A stretch of DNA of 64,000 nucleotides from Acidovorax delafieldii (GTDB lineage Bacteria; Pseudomonadota; Gammaproteobacteria; Burkholderiales; Burkholderiaceae_C). The notes under the pieces are model-generated. The model worked only from the letters and a program-made list of their open reading frames with translations, did not search any database and was not told the origin of the DNA. The translations under genes and the position numbers were made by a program. Every line of letters starts with the position of its first letter. Position 1 is the stretch's first letter. The stretch covers positions 310,001-374,000 of the forward strand of contig NZ_VJWE01000014.1 in NCBI RefSeq assembly GCF_007993815.1. The letters are read 5' to 3'. This document shows, piece after piece, positions 46,905 through 55,471 of the stretch.

Positions 46905-47867
46905 ATGGTCAGTGCCGTCTTTCACTCCCCGTTGGATGCAGCCCCCGTGGCCGCACAGAATGCTATGAATACTGTAGCTGCAAGCGCATCATCCACTAGC
47001 GCAAGAAGCCAAAAGGCTGCGATATCTGCCCCCAAGGCACCTGCAACGCCCTCCAGCGTGGCCACTGGCCGCGACTGGTCCGCCCTCTCGCGCAGCTTCT
47101 GGCTGGCCGTGCTGCCGCCGCTGTGTGGCCTGGGCCTGCTCATCGGCCTGTGGGCGGTGGTCTCCACCACCACGGGCGGCAGCATCCCCAGCCCCAAGGA
47201 CACCTGGCTACAGGCGCTGGAAGTGTTCAGCAACCCCTTCTACCGCAACGGCCCCAACGACCAAGGCGTGGGCTGGAATGTGCTGATGAGCCTGCAGCGC
47301 GTGGCCATCGGCTTCGGCATGGCGGCGCTGGTGGGCATTCCGGCGGGGTTTGTGATCGGACGCTTCAACTTCCTGTCGCGCATGTTCAATCCGCTCATCA
47401 GCCTGCTGCGCCCAGTGTCGCCGCTGGCGTGGCTGCCGATCGGTCTGCTGGTCTTCAAGGGCGCCAACCCGGCGGCCATCTGGACCATCTTCATCTGCTC
47501 CATCTGGCCCATGATCATCAACACCGCCGTGGGTGTGCAGCGCGTACCGCAGGACTACATGAACGTAGCGCGCGTGCTCAACCTGAGCGAATGGAAGATC
47601 GCCACCAAGATCCTGTTCCCCTCCGTGCTGCCCTACATGCTGACCGGTGTGCGCCTGGCCGTGGGCACCGCGTGGCTGGTGATCGTGGCGGCCGAGATGC
47701 TGACCGGCGGCGTGGGCATCGGCTTCTGGGTGTGGGACGAGTGGAACAACCTCAACGTCAAGAACATCATCATCGCAATCTTCGTGATCGGCATCGTCGG
47801 GCTGCTGCTGGAGTTTGCACTCATCAAGCTGGCCACCGCATTTACGTTTGAAGAGGTGAAAGCATGA
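46905..47867 (+). CDS. nrtB: Nitrate ABC transporter permease (NrtB type)
   Basis: A 320-aa permease. After an N-terminal cytoplasmic tail of about 70 residues come six helices; WLAVLPPLCGLGLLIGLWAVVSTTTGG begins the membrane part, and MSLQRVAIGFGMAALVGIPAGFVIGRF, FKGANPAAIWTIFICSIWPMIINTAVGVQ and the EAA-type loop VARVLNLSEWKIATKILFPSVLPYMLTGVRLAVGTAWLVIVAAEML are typical of NrtB/SsuC permeases. The tail is Ala/Ser-rich and part of it (residues 19-38) is encoded by a family A repeat, which may have been gained recently. AGGAG precedes the ATG. It overlaps the nrtD start by four bases (ATGA). Confidence 0.9.
   Translation: MVSAVFHSPLDAAPVAAQNAMNTVAASASSTSARSQKAAISAPKAPATPSSVATGRDWSALSRSFWLAVLPPLCGLGLLIGLWAVVSTTTGGSIPSPKDTWLQALEVFSNPFYRNGPNDQGVGWNVLMSLQRVAIGFGMAALVGIPAGFVIGRFNFLSRMFNPLISLLRPVSPLAWLPIGLLVFKGANPAAIWTIFICSIWPMIINTAVGVQRVPQDYMNVARVLNLSEWKIATKILFPSVLPYMLTGVRLAVGTAWLVIVAAEMLTGGVGIGFWVWDEWNNLNVKNIIIAIFVIGIVGLLLEFALIKLATAFTFEEVKA
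46961..47017 (+). repeat. Family A repeat, copy 6, inside nrtB
   Basis: GCTATGAATACTGTAGCTGC, then AAGCGCATCATCCACTAGCGC and AAGAAGCCAAAA. All family blocks are present in order. It is in frame within nrtB codons 19-38 and encodes part of the Ala/Ser-rich cytoplasmic tail. Confidence 0.7.
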
Positions 47868-48697
47868 ACACGACAGCTCCATCCACCCACCCTTCCATGA
47901 GCACCAAGTTCATCGAGATCCACAGGGTCGAGCAGACCTTCAAGACGGCCAAGGGCCTGTTCCCGGCGCTGCGCGACATTCACCTGACGATTGCCAAGGG
48001 CGAGTTCGTGGCGCTCATCGGCCACTCGGGCTGCGGCAAGTCCACCTTGCTCAACCTGATTGCCGGCCTGACCACGCCCACCAACGGCGCGCTGCTGTGC
48101 GCCAACAAGGAGATCAAGGGCCCGGGGCCGGAGCGCGCGGTGGTGTTCCAGAACCACTCGCTGCTGCCCTGGCTCACCTGCTTTGACAACATCTACCTGG
48201 CCGTGGAGCGCGTGTTTGGCGCCAAGGAAACCAAAGCCCAACTCAAGGCCCGCACCGACGCCGCACTGGCGCTGGTGGGCCTGACCCACGCGGGGCAAAA
48301 ACGCCCCGGTGAAATCTCGGGCGGCATGAAGCAGCGCGTGGGCATCGCCCGGGCCCTGAGCATGGAGCCCCAGGTGCTGCTGATGGACGAGCCCTTCGGC
48401 GCGCTCGACGCCCTGACCCGCGCCAAGCTGCAGGACGAGTTGCTGGAGATCGTGGCGCGCACCCAAAGCACCGTGGTGATGGTGACCCACGACGTGGACG
48501 AAGCCGTGCTGCTGTCCGACAAGATCGTGATGATGACCAACGGCCCGGCCGCCACGATTGGCGAGGTGCTGACCGTGGACTTGCCCCGCCCCCGCAAGCG
48601 CGTGGAGCTGGCCGAGGACCCGCAGTATGTGCACTACCGCAAGGCGGTGATCGACTTTTTGTACACCCGGCAGGGGCATGTCGAGAAGGCGGCCTGA
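47864..48697 (+). CDS. nrtD: Nitrate ABC transporter ATPase (NrtD type)
   Basis: A 277-aa ABC ATPase. Walker A GHSGCGKST, Q-loop VVFQNHSLLPWLTCFDNIYLAV, signature EISGGMKQRVGIARALSMEP, Walker B VLLMDEPFGALDALTRAKLQDELLEI and switch VTHDVDEAVLLSDKIVMMTNGPAATIGEV. The LLPWLT and PFGALDALTR blocks are diagnostic of the NrtD/SsuB/TauB group. It energises the NrtAB importer. Unlike cyanobacterial NrtC it has no fused binding domain. Last gene of the nrtABD operon; no clear terminator was seen before the next gene. Confidence 0.92.
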   Translation: MNTTAPSTHPSMSTKFIEIHRVEQTFKTAKGLFPALRDIHLTIAKGEFVALIGHSGCGKSTLLNLIAGLTTPTNGALLCANKEIKGPGPERAVVFQNHSLLPWLTCFDNIYLAVERVFGAKETKAQLKARTDAALALVGLTHAGQKRPGEISGGMKQRVGIARALSMEPQVLLMDEPFGALDALTRAKLQDELLEIVARTQSTVVMVTHDVDEAVLLSDKIVMMTNGPAATIGEVLTVDLPRPRKRVELAEDPQYVHYRKAVIDFLYTRQGHVEKAA

Positions 48698-48824
48698 CCC
48701 CGACCCAAGGCTTGGCTCACTCGCGAATCGGCGTGACCGCCGGTGGTACTGCACAATTCAGCCTCCCGCGCCGCCTGCTTGCGGCGTCCGGTAGCAACTT
48801 TTTTGTGAACCACCGCGTCACACC

Positions 48825-51251
48825 ATGGCATCGCAGTTCCCATTTTTCCCGCGCTCGCCCGCATCAGGCAACAGTTTCAATATCGATCAGGCGTACCAAC
48901 AGGCGCTGGCCTTGCATCGGGGAGGGCAAATTCAGAATGCCGCGAACCTGTATCAGCAGATCCTGCGAAAAAAACCTGAGCATGCGGGCAGCCTGCACAT
49001 GCTGGGAGTGGTCGCACTCTCCAGCAGTGCTTTTGGGAAAGCCAAAGAGCTGCTGACCGAAGCCCGAAGGCTGCTACCCCAGGATGCTGGCGTCCACGTG
49101 AATCTGGCGCTGGCTCTGGCGGAATGTGGCCTCACCGAAGAAGCACTTCAGTGCATCGACCAGGCTTTGGCCTTGAACCCGGCCATGCCGGCAGCACGCG
49201 TCAACCGGTTGGCGTTGCTGGTCATGGCGAGCCGCTATGACATGGCGCTGCAGGATGCGGAGGCCCTGGCTTCGGCAGGCATTGATCATCCGGAAATTCA
49301 GATCAACCGGGGCATAGCCCTGCTGGAGCTCCAGCGCCCTGAAGAGGCGGCCCGTTGCTTCGAAAAAGTATTGCAGGGCACCCCTCAGCATGCCAAGGCC
49401 CACAACAATCTCGCCAAAACCCTGATCGCCCTGGACCAGTTCGACGCGGCCATTGGCCACGCCAATCAGGCGCTGTCGATTCAGCCCCACTACCCCGATG
49501 CGGTGAGTACCAAAGCCCGCGCATTGGTCAAGCAACGCCTGCTCCCCGAAGCAGAGCTGCTACTGAAAAACGCCTCGGAGACCTTCCCGCCAACGCCGGC
49601 ATTGCTTCTGGACCATGCCAACTGCCTGATCGACCTTCGACGGTTCAAGGACGCCATCGCTCAGGTGGAACGCGCACTGGCCGGCGCCCCGGAAAACGCT
49701 GTGGCCTACACGGTGGGCGGCCGCGCTCTCGCCGCCCTGGGCAGGCACGAGGATGCCATTGGAAATTTCGACAAAGCCTTGTCCATCGACCCCGGGCTGC
49801 ATGCTGCGCGTTTTGCAAAAGCAGCATCGGAAATTGATTTGAAGCGGTTTCCCCAGGCCATCGCCAATTTGAAGGCCTGCGACACCGATCCATCCACACT
49901 GCTTCCCATCCAGATGCAGATTTGTGACTGGCAAGATTTTCAGAAGCGCAGGGAGGAACTGGGTGGGATCGCCATCGAAAACCAACGCAATCCTTTCCCG
50001 TTTCTGGCCATGCTGGACAGTCCAGAGACGCATCTGCGGATTGCGCAGGCACACCTCGAACATCTGAATGCACGGCAAGCGCAACTGGTCGATTTTCTCC
50101 GGCGCGCGCCGGGGAAAATCCGTGTCGGCTACTTTTCCGCCGACTATTTTCATCATGCCACCACGCACCTGATGATGGAACTGCTGGACAGCCACGATCG
50201 AGAACGATTCGAGATACATGCTTTCTCCCTGGGACCTCAACGTTATGACGCTGCCAGAGAAAAAGTGGTCCAAAGTGTGGATGGATTTCACGACATCAGC
50301 GGCTTGACGGACAAGGAAGCCGCAGCGCTGAGCAGGTCGCTGAACATTGACATCGCCGTAGATCTCAAGGGATTCACCATGGACGGGCGATTGGGCCTTT
50401 TTGCCGAACGCTGCGCTCCCATCCAGGTCAGCTACCTCGGCTATCCGGGCACCACCGGCGCGGATTACATGGACTACGTCATCGCGGATGAAATCGTCAT
50501 TCCATCAGACAAGCAGCGATTCTTCACGGAAAAGCCGGTCTACATGCCGCACAGCTACCAAGTGAACAACAGCCAGCGGGTGATCTCCTCACGCCAGTTC
50601 ACGCGCACCGAATTGGGCCTGCCAGAGGACGCATTCGTGTTCTGTTGCTTCAACAACAACTACAAGATCCTGCCAGATACCTTCGACAGCTGGATGCGCA
50701 TCCTGCAAGCAGTACCGGGAAGTGTTTTGTGGCTTTTCAAGGACAACGATGCGGCAGCTGAAAATCTGCGTAAGGAAGCAGAGCGCCGAGGCATCAGATC
50801 AGACCGCCTGGTGTTCGCGTCACGCCTACCGGCAGACGAGCATCTGGCCCGCCACGGAGCTGCGGACCTCTTCCTGGACACCCTGCCCTATAACGCTCAC
50901 ACCACTGCCAGCGATGCGTTGTGGGCTGGTTTACCTGTACTGACGCTGGCGGGCCAATCGTTCGCTGCCCGCGTGGCCGCCAGCCTGCTCACCGCCGTGA
51001 ACCTGGACAGCTTGATTACGCAGACGCAGCAAGAATATGAAGCCACAGCCATTCATCTTGCAAACCACCGAGAAGCACTCACGGCGTACCGCACGGTGCT
51101 CCACGCGCAGCGCTCACTGTCACCCCTCTTCGACGGACGGCGATTCACCCATGACCTGGAGACCGCGTATCGCATGATGGTGGAACGCCACGAGTCAGGT
51201 TTACCGGGGGAAACCATTGTGGTACCACCTTGGTCACACACGGGTGGTTGA
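48825..51251 (+). CDS. TPR protein with O-GlcNAc transferase-like (GT41) catalytic domain
   Basis: An 808-aa protein. Residues about 20-370 form some ten tetratricopeptide repeats (for example RPEEAARCFEKVLQGTPQHAKAHNNLAKTLIALDQFDAAIGHANQALSIQP). The C-terminal half is a SPINDLY/OGT-type glycosyltransferase: KIRVGYFSADYFHHATTHLMMELL, ERCAPIQVSYLGYPGTTGADYMDYVIADEIVIP, FVFCCFNNNYKILPDTFDSWMRIL and RHGAADLFLDTLPYNAHTTASDALWAGLPVLTLAG, where the N.HTT and GLPV blocks bind the sugar nucleotide. Bacterial relatives glycosylate flagellin, pilin, adhesins or EF-P-type proteins. The gene has lower G+C than its neighbours and no partner nearby. The type IV pilin operon at the left of the window is a possible but distant target. 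No signal peptide, so it is cytoplasmic. Confidence 0.9.
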   Translation: MASQFPFFPRSPASGNSFNIDQAYQQALALHRGGQIQNAANLYQQILRKKPEHAGSLHMLGVVALSSSAFGKAKELLTEARRLLPQDAGVHVNLALALAECGLTEEALQCIDQALALNPAMPAARVNRLALLVMASRYDMALQDAEALASAGIDHPEIQINRGIALLELQRPEEAARCFEKVLQGTPQHAKAHNNLAKTLIALDQFDAAIGHANQALSIQPHYPDAVSTKARALVKQRLLPEAELLLKNASETFPPTPALLLDHANCLIDLRRFKDAIAQVERALAGAPENAVAYTVGGRALAALGRHEDAIGNFDKALSIDPGLHAARFAKAASEIDLKRFPQAIANLKACDTDPSTLLPIQMQICDWQDFQKRREELGGIAIENQRNPFPFLAMLDSPETHLRIAQAHLEHLNARQAQLVDFLRRAPGKIRVGYFSADYFHHATTHLMMELLDSHDRERFEIHAFSLGPQRYDAAREKVVQSVDGFHDISGLTDKEAAALSRSLNIDIAVDLKGFTMDGRLGLFAERCAPIQVSYLGYPGTTGADYMDYVIADEIVIPSDKQRFFTEKPVYMPHSYQVNNSQRVISSRQFTRTELGLPEDAFVFCCFNNNYKILPDTFDSWMRILQAVPGSVLWLFKDNDAAAENLRKEAERRGIRSDRLVFASRLPADEHLARHGAADLFLDTLPYNAHTTASDALWAGLPVLTLAGQSFAARVAASLLTAVNLDSLITQTQQEYEATAIHLANHREALTAYRTVLHAQRSLSPLFDGRRFTHDLETAYRMMVERHESGLPGETIVVPPWSHTGG

Positions 51252-51306
51252 GTGCCGTGACGGAAGTGGCGTTCTTGGCCCTTTGCGGGAGCTGAGCTGA
51301 ATTCAG

Positions 51307-51744
51307 TCAGTGCCCCCCGGTGATGTAGTTCTCCAACTGCTCAATGATGAATTTCTGCTCGGAGATGATGTCCTTGACCAGGTCGCCAATGGAAATCATG
51401 CCCACCAGCTTGCCGTTGTCCACCACGGGCAGGTGGCGCAGGCGGTTGTTGCTCATGAGCTGCATGCACTGCTCGCTGGTCTGGTCCGGGCGCACAAACA
51501 TCACGGCCGAGGTCATCACATCCTTGACCTGGGTGACGGCTGAAGTGCGCCCCATGAGGGCGATTTTTCGGGCGTAGTCCCGCTCGGTGAAGATGCCGAC
51601 GATGGACGCGCCCTCGGTCACGATGAGCGCGCCAATGCCCTTGTCAGCCATGAGTTGGAGGGCGTCCAGCACGGAAGCAGCAGGGCTGATGGTATGGACG
51701 GTGGCATCGGGTTTGGACTGAAGAATCTTGGCGACTGCGGTCAT
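51307..51744 (-). CDS. CBS domain pair protein
   Basis: A 145-aa protein made almost entirely of two CBS domains: SVLDALQLMADKGIGALIVTEGASIVGIFTERDYARKIAL (first) and VKDVMTSAVMFVRPDQTSEQCMQLMSNNRLRHLPVVDNGKLVGMISIGDLVKDII (second). The tail QKFIIEQLENYITGGH is a common ending of this small family. CBS pairs bind adenine nucleotides or S-adenosylmethionine and act as energy or redox sensors. GAGGGAGG lies well placed before the ATG. It is a single gene, transcribed leftward, convergent with the OGT-like gene; only 55 bases separate the stops. Confidence 0.9.
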   Translation of the reverse strand: MTAVAKILQSKPDATVHTISPAASVLDALQLMADKGIGALIVTEGASIVGIFTERDYARKIALMGRTSAVTQVKDVMTSAVMFVRPDQTSEQCMQLMSNNRLRHLPVVDNGKLVGMISIGDLVKDIISEQKFIIEQLENYITGGH

Positions 51745-52280
51745 GGAAACCTCCCTCGTGAAAACGGAAACGGGCACAGGGAGATTTCAGCCCATAAGCC
51801 CCGTGGGCGCAACCCGCGCAAGCCCCATGTGCGGCGCTTTTTGATCATCTGTTGCACGGCGAATGCAACGGATGTTTCTGCGCAGTTGCATACCGCCTCG
51901 CGCGAAACAAACTGAAAAGAAGCGAAACCGCGGCGAGACGACGCCCCCGGCCTGCCCCGGCACGATGGAGCCCATGTTCAACGCACCGACCACGTTCACC
52001 TCTGCGGCATCTGTTGCCTGCCAGCGCCCGGCGGATTCCATGGCAAACCGCCAGGGTTCCGAGGGCAGGCAGACACGGCAGACGGCCCGGAAGATTGTTT
52101 CCAATACTGGAACAGTTAGTTCGCGACTCAGTGGTTTTTCTCTGAACAGCACCGGCGTACAGTTCATCCCATCGATGAGCCGAACCCGCAAGGCGACTCA
52201 CCGAACCCGGTGCGAAGCGAGTCGTTTCTGATCTTCACCCGGTTTTTTGAGACGCTTTTTTAACTTCAAGGATTTCCATC
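51745..52280. other. Gene-free interval
   Basis: About 535 bases. Open frames on both strands are not protein-like. It must hold the divergent promoters of the CBS gene and the first small exported protein. A TTCCA-N4-TGGAA dyad lies near 52110, and GACTC/GAGTC arms with an inner CACCG/CGGTG lie near 52195-52226 and may form a leader hairpin. Confidence 0.45.
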
Positions 52281-52571
52281 ATGAACAACACCGCACGTTT
52301 CCTGTCTATCGCCGCTGTTGCTGCTTTCGCTTCTTTCGGTGCCCAGGCCGACGAAGCCGACGCTTCGCAGTTCGCCACCCAATTCGAAACCAGCCGCACC
52401 CGCGCCGAAGTGATCGCCGAAGCCGCTACGGCTGTGCAAATGCGCAGCCAAGAGCCCGCAGGCTCCCGCGTGGTGACCTACAAGTCCACGGCTGACCGCG
52501 CTGCCGTGCGTGCCGAAGCTGCCGCACAAGCCATGCGCACTGGCCGCGTGGGCCCTGCTGAAGGCGGTTGA
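52281..52571 (+). CDS. Small exported protein, tandem paralogue 1
   Basis: A 96-aa predicted periplasmic protein. Signal peptide MNNTARFLSIAAVAAFASFGAQA, with the probable cleavage after AQA. The mature part DEADASQFATQFETSRTRAEVIAEAATAVQMRSQEPAGSRVVTYKSTADRAAVRAEAAAQAMRTG is short, charged and Ala-rich, with a TRAEV.AEA motif that resembles DUF4148-like proteins of Burkholderiales; I cannot confirm that. Function unknown. AAGGA precedes the ATG. It is followed 84 bases later by a close paralogue. Confidence 0.7.
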   Translation: MNNTARFLSIAAVAAFASFGAQADEADASQFATQFETSRTRAEVIAEAATAVQMRSQEPAGSRVVTYKSTADRAAVRAEAAAQAMRTGRVGPAEGG

Positions 52572-52655
52572 TTCAATTTTTTGAATCCACAGCTTCACCC
52601 ACCGCGTATTCCAGACACCTCGTTCCCATTTTTCGAATTTCATAGGAGTTTCATC

Positions 52656-52949
52656 ATGAACAAGACTGCCCGTTTCCTCTCCATCGCTGCTGTTGCTGCT
52701 TTCGCCTCTTTTGGTGCCCAGGCTGACGAAGCCGATGCTTCGCAATTCGCCACCAAGTTCGAAACCAACCGCACCCGCGCTGAAGTGCAAGCCGAAGCCG
52801 CTACCGTGGCTCAAACACGCAGCATTGAACCCGCTGGTTCGCGTGTGGTGACCTACAAGTCCACCGCTGACCGTGCTGCTGTGCGTGCCCAGGCTGCTGA
52901 AGCTGTGCGCACTGGCCAGATCTCTTCCGGCGAAATCGGCTCCCTGTAA
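52656..52949 (+). CDS. Small exported protein, tandem paralogue 2
   Basis: A 97-aa paralogue of the preceding protein, with the same signal peptide (NKTARFLSIAAVAAFASFGA, cleavage after AQA) and nearly the same mature segment (FETNRTRAEVQAEAATVAQTRSIEPAGS and VVTYKSTADRAAVRAQAAEAVRTG). Many differences at the DNA level are synonymous, which suggests that the protein sequence is kept by selection. AGGAG precedes the ATG. It ends in ISSGEIGSL, unlike copy 1. It is closed by one of the strongest terminators in the window. High abundance is plausible from the strong ribosome site and codon use but not shown. Confidence 0.72.
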   Translation: MNKTARFLSIAAVAAFASFGAQADEADASQFATKFETNRTRAEVQAEAATVAQTRSIEPAGSRVVTYKSTADRAAVRAQAAEAVRTGQISSGEIGSL

Positions 52950-52994
52950 TTGGACCGGCCTGCACTTCGGTGCAGATGAAAGATTGCAAATGCC

Positions 52995-53031
52995 AAAAGG
53001 CCGAGGCCCCAACAGGGGCCTCGGCCTTTTT
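52995..53031. terminator. Strong bidirectional intrinsic terminator
   Basis: AAAAGGCCGAGGCCCC (52995-53010) and its exact complement (53015-53030) enclose a four-base loop AACA, with a T-run on the right and A's on the left. The 16-bp perfect stem serves the rightward small-protein genes and, in reverse, the leftward dct/gntK operon. Confidence 0.92.
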
Positions 53032-53108
53032 CATGGCGCTTCGCGACACGGAGAGGTTCGAAGCCTGCCATCGACAGCTCAAAGGCTGCCAATGGCGTCC
53101 ACCCCGAT

Positions 53109-54128
53109 TTACTTGCCAGCGCGCGCCTGGGCCACGGCCCCTTGCACTTCCTTCCACAAGCCCTCGCCCACGTTGGCGGCAATGCTGGCGTTCACGGCGC
53201 TGAGCTTTTCGCGCATGCGGTTGGCTTCGGCGGCGGGCAGTTCGTTGACCTGCATGCCCTTGCCCTTGAGGTCGGCCAGCGCCTTGTCGGCCTCGGCACG
53301 CGTGTCCTGGCGCTCGAAGTCGCGGCTCTTCTTGGCGGCGTCGAGCAGCACCTTCTGCTCAGCCTTCGACAGGCCATCCCAGTACTTCTTGCTGACCAGC
53401 ACGATCCAGGGGCTGTAGACGTGGTTGGTCACCGTGAGGTACTTCTGCACCTCATAGAACTTGCTCGACAGGATGGTGTTGTAGGGGTTCTCCTGGCCGT
53501 CCACCGTCTTGGTTTCCAGCGCGGTAAAGAGTTCGGAGAACGGCAGCGGCACAGCGTTGGCACCCAGGGTCTTGAAGCTGTCGAGGAACACGTTGTTCTG
53601 CATCACGCGCAGCTTGATGCCGTCCATGTCTTCGAGCTTGTTGACCGGGCGCTTGCTGTTGGTGAGGTTGCGGAAACCGTTCTCCCAGTACACCAGGCCC
53701 ACCAGGCCCTTTTCCTGCAGCTTGTCCATCACCTTCTGGCCCACGGGGCCATCGAGCACCACGTCGGCTTCCTTGGCGTTGTTGAACAGGAACGGCGTGT
53801 CCCAGATCGCCATTTCCTTGGTGATGCCCACCAGCGTGGCCGTGGAGCCCACCATCATCTCCTGCGCGCCGCCGATCAGGGCCTGCTGCATCTGCACGTC
53901 AGAGCCCAGCGCAGCAGCACCTATGGCGCGAATCTTCATCTTGCCGCCCGAGGCCTTTTCCACTTCCTGGGCAAACAGTTTGGTGGCCCGGCCCTGGTTG
54001 GAGTCCTCGTTGAGGCCGTAGCCAAAACGGATGATGCGCGGCTTGAAGTCTTGGGCTGCGGCCTGGAACGAGCAGGTGATGGCAGCGACCGACAGGGCGG
54101 CCAGCAGGGTGCGACGGAAAGTTTTCAT
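53109..54128 (-). CDS. dctP: TRAP transporter solute-binding protein (DctP family)
   Basis: A 339-aa periplasmic binding protein. Signal peptide MKTFRRTLLAALSVAAITCSFQAAA. TRAP SBP landmarks: RFGYGLNEDSNQGRATKLFAQEVEKASGGKMKIRAIGAAALGSDVQMQQALIGGAQEM, then NLTNSKRPVNKLEDMDGIKLRVMQNNVFLDSFKTLGANAVPLPFSELFTALETKTVDGQENP, where the Arg of KLRVMQ binds the ligand carboxylate. The substrate is therefore an organic or sugar acid; gluconate is suggested by the gluconokinase gene in the same operon. GGAG is well placed before the ATG. It is downstream of dctM on the same strand. Confidence 0.9.
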   Translation of the reverse strand: MKTFRRTLLAALSVAAITCSFQAAAQDFKPRIIRFGYGLNEDSNQGRATKLFAQEVEKASGGKMKIRAIGAAALGSDVQMQQALIGGAQEMMVGSTATLVGITKEMAIWDTPFLFNNAKEADVVLDGPVGQKVMDKLQEKGLVGLVYWENGFRNLTNSKRPVNKLEDMDGIKLRVMQNNVFLDSFKTLGANAVPLPFSELFTALETKTVDGQENPYNTILSSKFYEVQKYLTVTNHVYSPWIVLVSKKYWDGLSKAEQKVLLDAAKKSRDFERQDTRAEADKALADLKGKGMQVNELPAAEANRMREKLSAVNASIAANVGEGLWKEVQGAVAQARAGK

Positions 54129-54176
54129 GGTTGTCTCCATTGGCAAGAAAAACGGGGAAGAGGAGCAGGCAAACGG

Positions 54177-55469
54177 CTAGCGCAGCCAGACGACGGGCGC
54201 AGTCACGATCTGCGGGAAGACCACCAGCAGCGCCAGGATCAGCACGTAGGTGATAAGAAACGGGTTCACGCCCTTGATGACGCTGTGCATCGAGATGCGC
54301 CCCACCCCGGCCACCACGTTGAGCACCGTGCCCACCGGCGGGGTGATGAGGCCGATGGCGCCGTTGAGCACGAACATCAGGCCGAAATACACCGGGTCAA
54401 TCCCCGCCTTGACGGCGATGGGCAGCATCACGGGCGCAAAGATCAGGATGGTGGGCGTGAGGTCCAGCGCCGTGCCGATGAGCACCAGCACGATCATCAT
54501 CACAGCCATCAAGAGGCGCGGGTTCTCCACCAGCGGGCCCAGCCAGTTCGTCAGCACATTGGGCAGGTCGGCCAGCGTGATCATGTAGCTGGCCACTTGG
54601 GCACCAGCACACAAAAACATCACGATGGAGGTCGTCTTGGCCGCCCGCACCAGCACGCCGTAGATGTCGGCAAGCTTCATCTCGCGGTGGATGAACAAGG
54701 CCACCACCAGCGCATAGAACGCAGCCACCACGGCGGCCTCGGTGGGCGTGAACACGCCGGTCTTCATACCGCCGATGATGATGAGCGGCATCAGCATCGC
54801 CCAGAAGGCGCGCACGGTGGCCCGCAAGCGGTCCTGGATGGGCAGGGGCTCGCCCTTTGGCAGGTCCATGTCGCGCAACACCCAGCGCCAGGCAAAGATG
54901 AGACCCACGCCCATCATCAGCCCCGGCACGATGCCCGACACGAACAGCGCCGAGATCGAGGTGTTGGTCGTCACACCGTAGATCACAAAGGGCATGGACG
55001 GCGGAATGATCGGCGCGATGATGCCGCCCGAGGCAATCAGCCCGGCAGACGTGTTCATGGGGTAGCCCTGCTGGCGCATCATGGGCAGCAGGATGGTGGC
55101 CAGCGCGGCGGTGTCGGCCAGGGCCGACCCGCTCATGCTCGCCATCAGCACCGCAGCACCAATGGCCACATAGCCCAGCCCGCCCCGGATGTGCCCCACC
55201 CAGGCCTGCGCCATGTCGATGATGCGGCGGCTGATGCCGCCTGAGTTCATCAACTCACCCGCCAGGATGAAGAAGGGCACGGCCAGGAGCGGAAAGCTGT
55301 CCACCCCGGCCACCAGGTTCTGTGCGAGCAACTGCGCATCCCAGAAGTCGAGCACCCAGGCCATGCCTGCGCCCGTGAGCACCAGGGCGAGGCCCATGTT
55401 CATGCCGGTGCCCATCAGCACCAGCATGCCCAGCGAAAAAACAAGAAAAGCCTGCGCTTCGGGTCCCAT
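54177..55469 (-). CDS. dctM: TRAP transporter large permease (DctM)
   Basis: A 430-aa membrane protein with about 12 helices. The family blocks are MLVLMGTGMNMGLALVLTGAGMAWVL, FILAGELMNSGGISRRIIDMAQAWVGHIRGGLGYVAIGAAVLMASMSGSALADTAALATILLPMMRQQGY and GIIAPIIPPSMPFVIYG, the DctM core that forms the sodium-coupled transport pathway. MFVLNGAIGLITPPVGTVLNVVAGVG is the C-terminal hallmark. With DctQ and DctP it imports an organic or sugar acid using the sodium gradient. I chose the ATG at 55469 because GGAG lies just before it and dctQ stops three bases upstream; an overlapping GTG is also possible. Confidence 0.93.
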   Translation of the reverse strand: MGPEAQAFLVFSLGMLVLMGTGMNMGLALVLTGAGMAWVLDFWDAQLLAQNLVAGVDSFPLLAVPFFILAGELMNSGGISRRIIDMAQAWVGHIRGGLGYVAIGAAVLMASMSGSALADTAALATILLPMMRQQGYPMNTSAGLIASGGIIAPIIPPSMPFVIYGVTTNTSISALFVSGIVPGLMMGVGLIFAWRWVLRDMDLPKGEPLPIQDRLRATVRAFWAMLMPLIIIGGMKTGVFTPTEAAVVAAFYALVVALFIHREMKLADIYGVLVRAAKTTSIVMFLCAGAQVASYMITLADLPNVLTNWLGPLVENPRLLMAVMMIVLVLIGTALDLTPTILIFAPVMLPIAVKAGIDPVYFGLMFVLNGAIGLITPPVGTVLNVVAGVGRISMHSVIKGVNPFLITYVLILALLVVFPQIVTAPVVWLR

Positions 55470-55471
55470 GG

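Noticed and set aside
51787-52231. Open frames of 122-134 residues on both strands in the gene-free interval
   Set aside because: No ribosome site, no hydrophobic or domain pattern, and the frames on opposite strands overlap each other; they are best seen as chance.
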